In this document: positions 8,735 to 10,580 of the stretch, in pieces
Position numbering within the stretch: the stretch's first letter is position 1
Layout: each line of letters opens with the position of its first letter
Origin: Gemmatimonadota bacterium
GTDB taxonomy: Bacteria; Gemmatimonadota; Gemmatimonadetes; Longimicrobiales; Longimicrobiaceae
DNA length: 10,580 bases
Direction: 5' to 3'
NCBI GenBank assembly: GCA_019240375.1
Contig: JAFAYN010000609.1
Span: 1 to 10,580, forward strand
Notes under the pieces: model-generated
The model's database searches: none
Told to the model about the DNA's origin: nothing
The model's input: the letters and a program-made list of their open reading frames with translations, nothing else
Program-made: the position numbers and the translations under genes

Positions 8735-8757
8735 TTTCCTCACACGTTGTAAGGAAA
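8735..8757. repeat. 23-bp dyad TTTCCT-n-ACA-CGT-TGT-n-AGGAAA
   Basis: Arms 8735-8740 and 8752-8757 pair fully. After one mismatch, ACA/TGT (8742-8744 and 8748-8750) also pair around CGT. It starts 51 bases beyond the stop of the minus-strand CoA-binding gene. It could be that gene's 3' stem, although the downstream sequence has only TTT, or a protein-binding dyad. Confidence 0.4.
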
Positions 8758-8807
8758 TCCCCCACCCGCGCGAGGGAGTTTTTCCCGCCTGGGCGGCGCC
8801 CCGTGTC

Positions 8808-9257
8808 TCAGTTGCCGATCCAGCGGTGCTCCACCATCGCGCAGCGGTCCTGGACCACCTGGATCCCGGCCGCGGCCAGGCGCCGGGCGACCTCGGCGTT
8901 GCGGATCCCGCTCTGCATCCAGACCGCCTTCGGCGCGGCGCTGATGATGTCGTCCACGTGCGGCGGGAGGTCCTGCGGGCGCCGGAACACGTTGACCAGG
9001 TCGATCTCCCCCGGGATCTCGGCCAGGGTGCGGTACACCCTGGCCCCCAGGATCTCGGTGGCGTCGGGGTAGTAGACCGGGACGGGGACGATCTCGTACC
9101 CGGCCTGCTGCAGGTACCGGGGGACGTAGTAGGCGGGCTGCCCCGCCGCGGCCTCGGTCTTGATCCCCAGCACGGCGATGCGCCGCGCGTCGCGGAGGAT
9201 CCGCCGGACCCCCTCGCTGTCTTCGATCAGGTTCGCCTGCCAGTCGGATTCGGACAT
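8808..9257 (-). CDS. CoA-binding domain protein (YccU-like, CoA_binding_2 family)
   Basis: 149 residues, a single Rossmann-like domain filling the whole protein. The pattern fits the family. RRIAVLGIKTE (25-35) is the first strand and nucleotide loop, and VPRYLQQAGYEIVPVPV (45-61) the second unit. EILGARVYRTLAEIP (68-82) and IDLVNVFRR (85-93) follow. WMQSGIRN (113-120) and VVQDRCAMVEHR near the end complete it; the D-R-C-x-x-x-E-H element is highly conserved. The fold matches the CoA-binding part of succinyl-CoA synthetase alpha, but the physiological role of these stand-alone proteins is unknown. The ATG at 9257 follows GAGG closely. The gene is divergent from dedA and points toward the act operon, 384 nt away. 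No functional link to ACIII is evident. Confidence 0.85.
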   Translation of the reverse strand: MSESDWQANLIEDSEGVRRILRDARRIAVLGIKTEAAAGQPAYYVPRYLQQAGYEIVPVPVYYPDATEILGARVYRTLAEIPGEIDLVNVFRRPQDLPPHVDDIISAAPKAVWMQSGIRNAEVARRLAAAGIQVVQDRCAMVEHRWIGN

Positions 9258-9310
9258 GGGTCCTCGGTAGGTGTGGGTCGAACTGCGGCGGCGCGCGCAA
9301 AGTGCGTGCT

Positions 9311-9352
9311 AGAGCCGCGGCGAGGTACAGAAACGGGGGCTCGCGCGGCTCT
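9311..9352. repeat. Strong inverted repeat in the divergent intergenic region
   Basis: AGAGCCGCG (9311-9319) is perfectly complementary to CGCGGCTCT (9344-9352). After a single unpaired G (9320), CGAG (9321-9324) pairs with CTCG (9340-9343). That gives 13 pairs around a 15-nt loop. It lies 54 bases upstream of the CoA-binding gene start and 85 upstream of dedA. Neither side has a T-run, so it is not a typical terminator; an RNA leader structure or a binding site is possible. Confidence 0.5.
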
Positions 9353-9360
9353 GCGGCTCT
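9345..9360. repeat. Tandem duplication of GCGGCTCT
   Basis: The octamer GCGGCTCT occurs twice without a gap (9345-9352 and 9353-9360). The first copy is the right arm of the inverted repeat, so the left arm at 9311-9318 could pair with either copy and form two alternative stems. Confidence 0.55.
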
Positions 9361-9391
9361 TCCCGCCGGCTCGCGGGTACAGCGGGACGGT

Positions 9392-9409
9392 CCGGCCCGT
9401 GAGGGCCGG
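9392..9409. repeat. GC-rich hairpin upstream of dedA
   Basis: CCGGCCC (9392-9398) and GGGCCGG (9403-9409) form a perfect 7-bp stem with a GTGA loop, ending 27 bases before the dedA ATG. If dedA is transcribed from further upstream, this stem is in its leader and could affect ribosome access. Confidence 0.45.
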
Positions 9410-9436
9410 CGGCGGGCGGCTTCAACCACACGGGGA

Positions 9437-10048
9437 ATGCAAAGCTGGATCGAGCAGTACGGCTACTGGGCCGTCTTCGTCGGGGGGATCCTGGAGGGGG
9501 AGACCACCTTCCTGCTGGCGGGGTACGCGGTTAGCCAGGGATACCTGCACCCCTTCGCCACCTTCCTGGCGGCGGTGGCCGGGGGGTGCACCGGCGACAA
9601 CGGCTACTACTGGCTGGGGCGGCTGCACGGGCCCACGCTGATGCGCAGGTTCCCCTTCCTCCGCCGGCTGCGGGCGCGCGCCACCCTCCTGCTGCGCCGC
9701 TGGGGGCGCGCCACCGCGTTCCTGACGCGCTTCTTCTACGGGCTGCGGATCGTCCTCCCCATGAGCATGGGCGCGGCGCGCTTCCGCTTCCCCCTCTTCT
9801 TCCTGTTCGAGCTGATGGGCTCGCTCGCCTTCGCGGCGATCTACCTGTCGCTGGGGTACCTGTTCGGCGAGACACTGCAGGAGTTCCTGGGGCGCATCCG
9901 ACCCTACGAGAAGTTCGTGGTCGCGGGGCTGCTCCTGCTGGGCGCGGTGGTGTGGGCGGTCCGCGAATGGAAGCTGCTCCACCCCCGCCCGGAGGAGATC
10001 GAGGCGGAGACCGCGGAGGAGCCGGAGGTCCCCCGCCCCACCGCGTGA
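9437..10048 (+). CDS. DedA family (SNARE-associated / VTT-domain) membrane protein
   Basis: 203 residues, the normal length for a DedA protein. The start is the ATG at 9437 because family members begin with an I-E-x-Y-G-Y segment (here 5-10); the frame upstream encodes Arg/Gly-rich non-family sequence. The conserved features are E-G-E with LLAG (20-29), GGCTGDNGYYWLGR (49-62, Asp54) and TRFFYGLRIVLPMSMG (97-112, Arg98 and Arg104). Further membrane helices follow at about 118-145 and 160-180. A charged, Glu-rich cytoplasmic tail (about 182-203) ends the protein. DedA proteins are undecaprenyl-phosphate or phospholipid flippases or transporters, depend on the proton gradient and affect envelope integrity; which substrate applies here cannot be told. 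The ribosome site is weak (CGGGGA directly before ATG). The stop is 7 bases from that of the convergent hydrolase gene. Confidence 0.88.
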   Translation: MQSWIEQYGYWAVFVGGILEGETTFLLAGYAVSQGYLHPFATFLAAVAGGCTGDNGYYWLGRLHGPTLMRRFPFLRRLRARATLLLRRWGRATAFLTRFFYGLRIVLPMSMGAARFRFPLFFLFELMGSLAFAAIYLSLGYLFGETLQEFLGRIRPYEKFVVAGLLLLGAVVWAVREWKLLHPRPEEIEAETAEEPEVPRPTA

Positions 10049-10055
10049 GCGGCGG

Positions 10056-10580
10056 TCAGCCGGGGAGGACCCAGCGCTCCGCGTCGCCGGACAGGCGGCG
10101 GATCCGTCCCTCGCGCCGCAGGTGGATCAGGTGGGCGCGGATCTCCCGCAGGGCGTGCAGGAAGTTCTCGGGGGGGAGGGTCGGGAAGAGCGCCCGGCTC
10201 ACCTCGTACGATGTGCACGGCACGGCGAGCACCTCCAGGATGCGGGCGTTGCGCTCGTCGTGGTGGCGCAGGATCTCGTTGATCCGGCCGGGGAGGTCGG
10301 TGAAGGCCGGCCCGTGCGAGGGGAGGACCACCTCCACCGGGAGCCCGCGCAGGCGGCGGAGCGAGGCCAGGTAGTCGGAGAGCGGGTCGTCGACGTACCG
10401 GTCGGCGCCGATGTTGGGGGAGATGCGGGGGAGGACGTGGTCCCCGGCGATCAGGATCCCGCGCTCCGGGTGGTACACCACCACGTGCCCGGGGGAGTGG
10501 CCCGGGGTCAGGATCCACTCCCACCCCCCGCCCCCCGGGAGCGCGCCCCGCTCCCCTGAAAGGAGGAGGTCGGGGCGGAA
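10056..10580 (-). CDS. MBL-fold metallo-hydrolase, C-terminal part (N-terminus outside window)
   Basis: The frame is open from base 10580 to the TGA at 10056 and gives 174 residues; the start lies outside. A GTG at 10484 could be mistaken for a start, but the upstream residues are plainly domain sequence. Seen here are the third metal His region TPGHSPGH (25-32, His28), the bridging Asp in IAGDHVL (44-50, Asp47) and the last ligand His in LPSHGP (86-91, His89). The HxHxDH motif must lie in the missing part. After it comes a helical C-terminal domain with the winged-helix-like pattern HLIHLRREGRIRRL, as in LACTB2-like hydrolases. The family includes thioesterases, endoribonucleases and glyoxalase II-like enzymes, and the substrate cannot be predicted. 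A Gly-rich turn (GGGGWEW, 16-22) precedes the His motif. Confidence 0.85.
   Translation of the reverse strand, partial: FRPDLLLSGERGALPGGGGWEWILTPGHSPGHVVVYHPERGILIAGDHVLPRISPNIGADRYVDDPLSDYLASLRRLRGLPVEVVLPSHGPAFTDLPGRINEILRHHDERNARILEVLAVPCTSYEVSRALFPTLPPENFLHALREIRAHLIHLRREGRIRRLSGDAERWVLPG

Larger units (their letters stand above)
8424..8807. other. Intergenic region upstream of the act operon
   Basis: 384 bases between the stop of the CoA-binding gene and the actA start, both on the minus strand. Open frames here carry no recognisable protein. It holds two inverted repeats near the CoA-binding gene end (8735-8757 and 8703-8717), a candidate promoter (8559-8587) and a TATAAT hexamer next to actA. 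The word GATCGGCAA occurs twice (8579-8587 and 8689-8697), and AAGCTTT is also present twice (8549-8556 region and 8730-8736 region). Local AT content is higher than in the genes, as expected of a regulatory region. Confidence 0.6.

Noticed and set aside
9302..9436. N-terminal extension of the DedA protein to 9302
   Set aside because: The residues are Arg/Ala/Gly-rich and unlike the family, and the stretch coincides with the hairpins. The ATG at 9437 fits the family start.
10482..10484. GTG as start of the MBL-fold gene
   Set aside because: The residues just before it (TPGHSPGH) are part of the conserved metal-binding motif, so the gene must begin beyond 10580.

Overview
This is a very GC-rich bacterial window dominated by one minus-strand operon, actA-actB-actC-actD-actE-actF. 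It encodes Alternative Complex III (ACIII), the membrane quinol:cytochrome c / quinol:oxidase oxidoreductase that replaces the bc1 complex in many bacteria. The proteins are typical of a Gram-negative, aerobic respiratory organism: three lipobox-bearing periplasmic subunits, a Tat signal and c-type hemes. High GC, the canonical act order and the protein style would suit a Gemmatimonadota (Longimicrobium-like) or similar deep-branching phylum. That placement is an impression from the sequence, not a measured assignment.

Layout, reading the minus strand from its upstream side. 8808-9257 is a small CoA-binding-domain (YccU-like) protein. 8424-8807 is an intergenic region with two dyads and a plausible extended -10 promoter aimed at the act operon. 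The operon runs from 8423 down to 595: actA (pentaheme cytochrome c), actB (Tat-exported fused molybdopterin-oxidoreductase-like and four-cluster Fe-S protein), actC (ten-helix NrfD-like quinol subunit), actD (DUF3341, two helices), actE (monoheme cytochrome c lipoprotein) and actF (second ten-helix subunit). From actB on, the gaps are 1 nt, a 4-nt ATGA overlap, 1 nt and 22 nt, so the genes are almost certainly co-transcribed. A hairpin lies just after actF. At 1-375 (minus) is the N-terminal part of an L,D-transpeptidase-type lipoprotein that runs off the left edge. On the right, a DedA-family membrane protein (9437-10048, plus) faces the CoA-binding gene head-to-head across 179 nt that hold a strong inverted repeat and an 8-bp tandem duplication. 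It converges with the last gene, the C-terminal part of an MBL-fold hydrolase (10056-10580, minus), which runs off the right edge.

How it works together: by homology, ActC with ActB takes electrons from menaquinol or ubiquinol. They pass through the [3Fe-4S]/[4Fe-4S] chain of ActB to the hemes of ActA and ActE, and on to a soluble cytochrome or a terminal oxidase that is not encoded here. The flanking genes look like ordinary housekeeping genes and show no functional link to ACIII. I found no mobile element, CRISPR array, tRNA or rRNA, and no sign of a new multi-gene system. The points worth a second look are details of the ACIII subunits and of the two structured intergenic regions.
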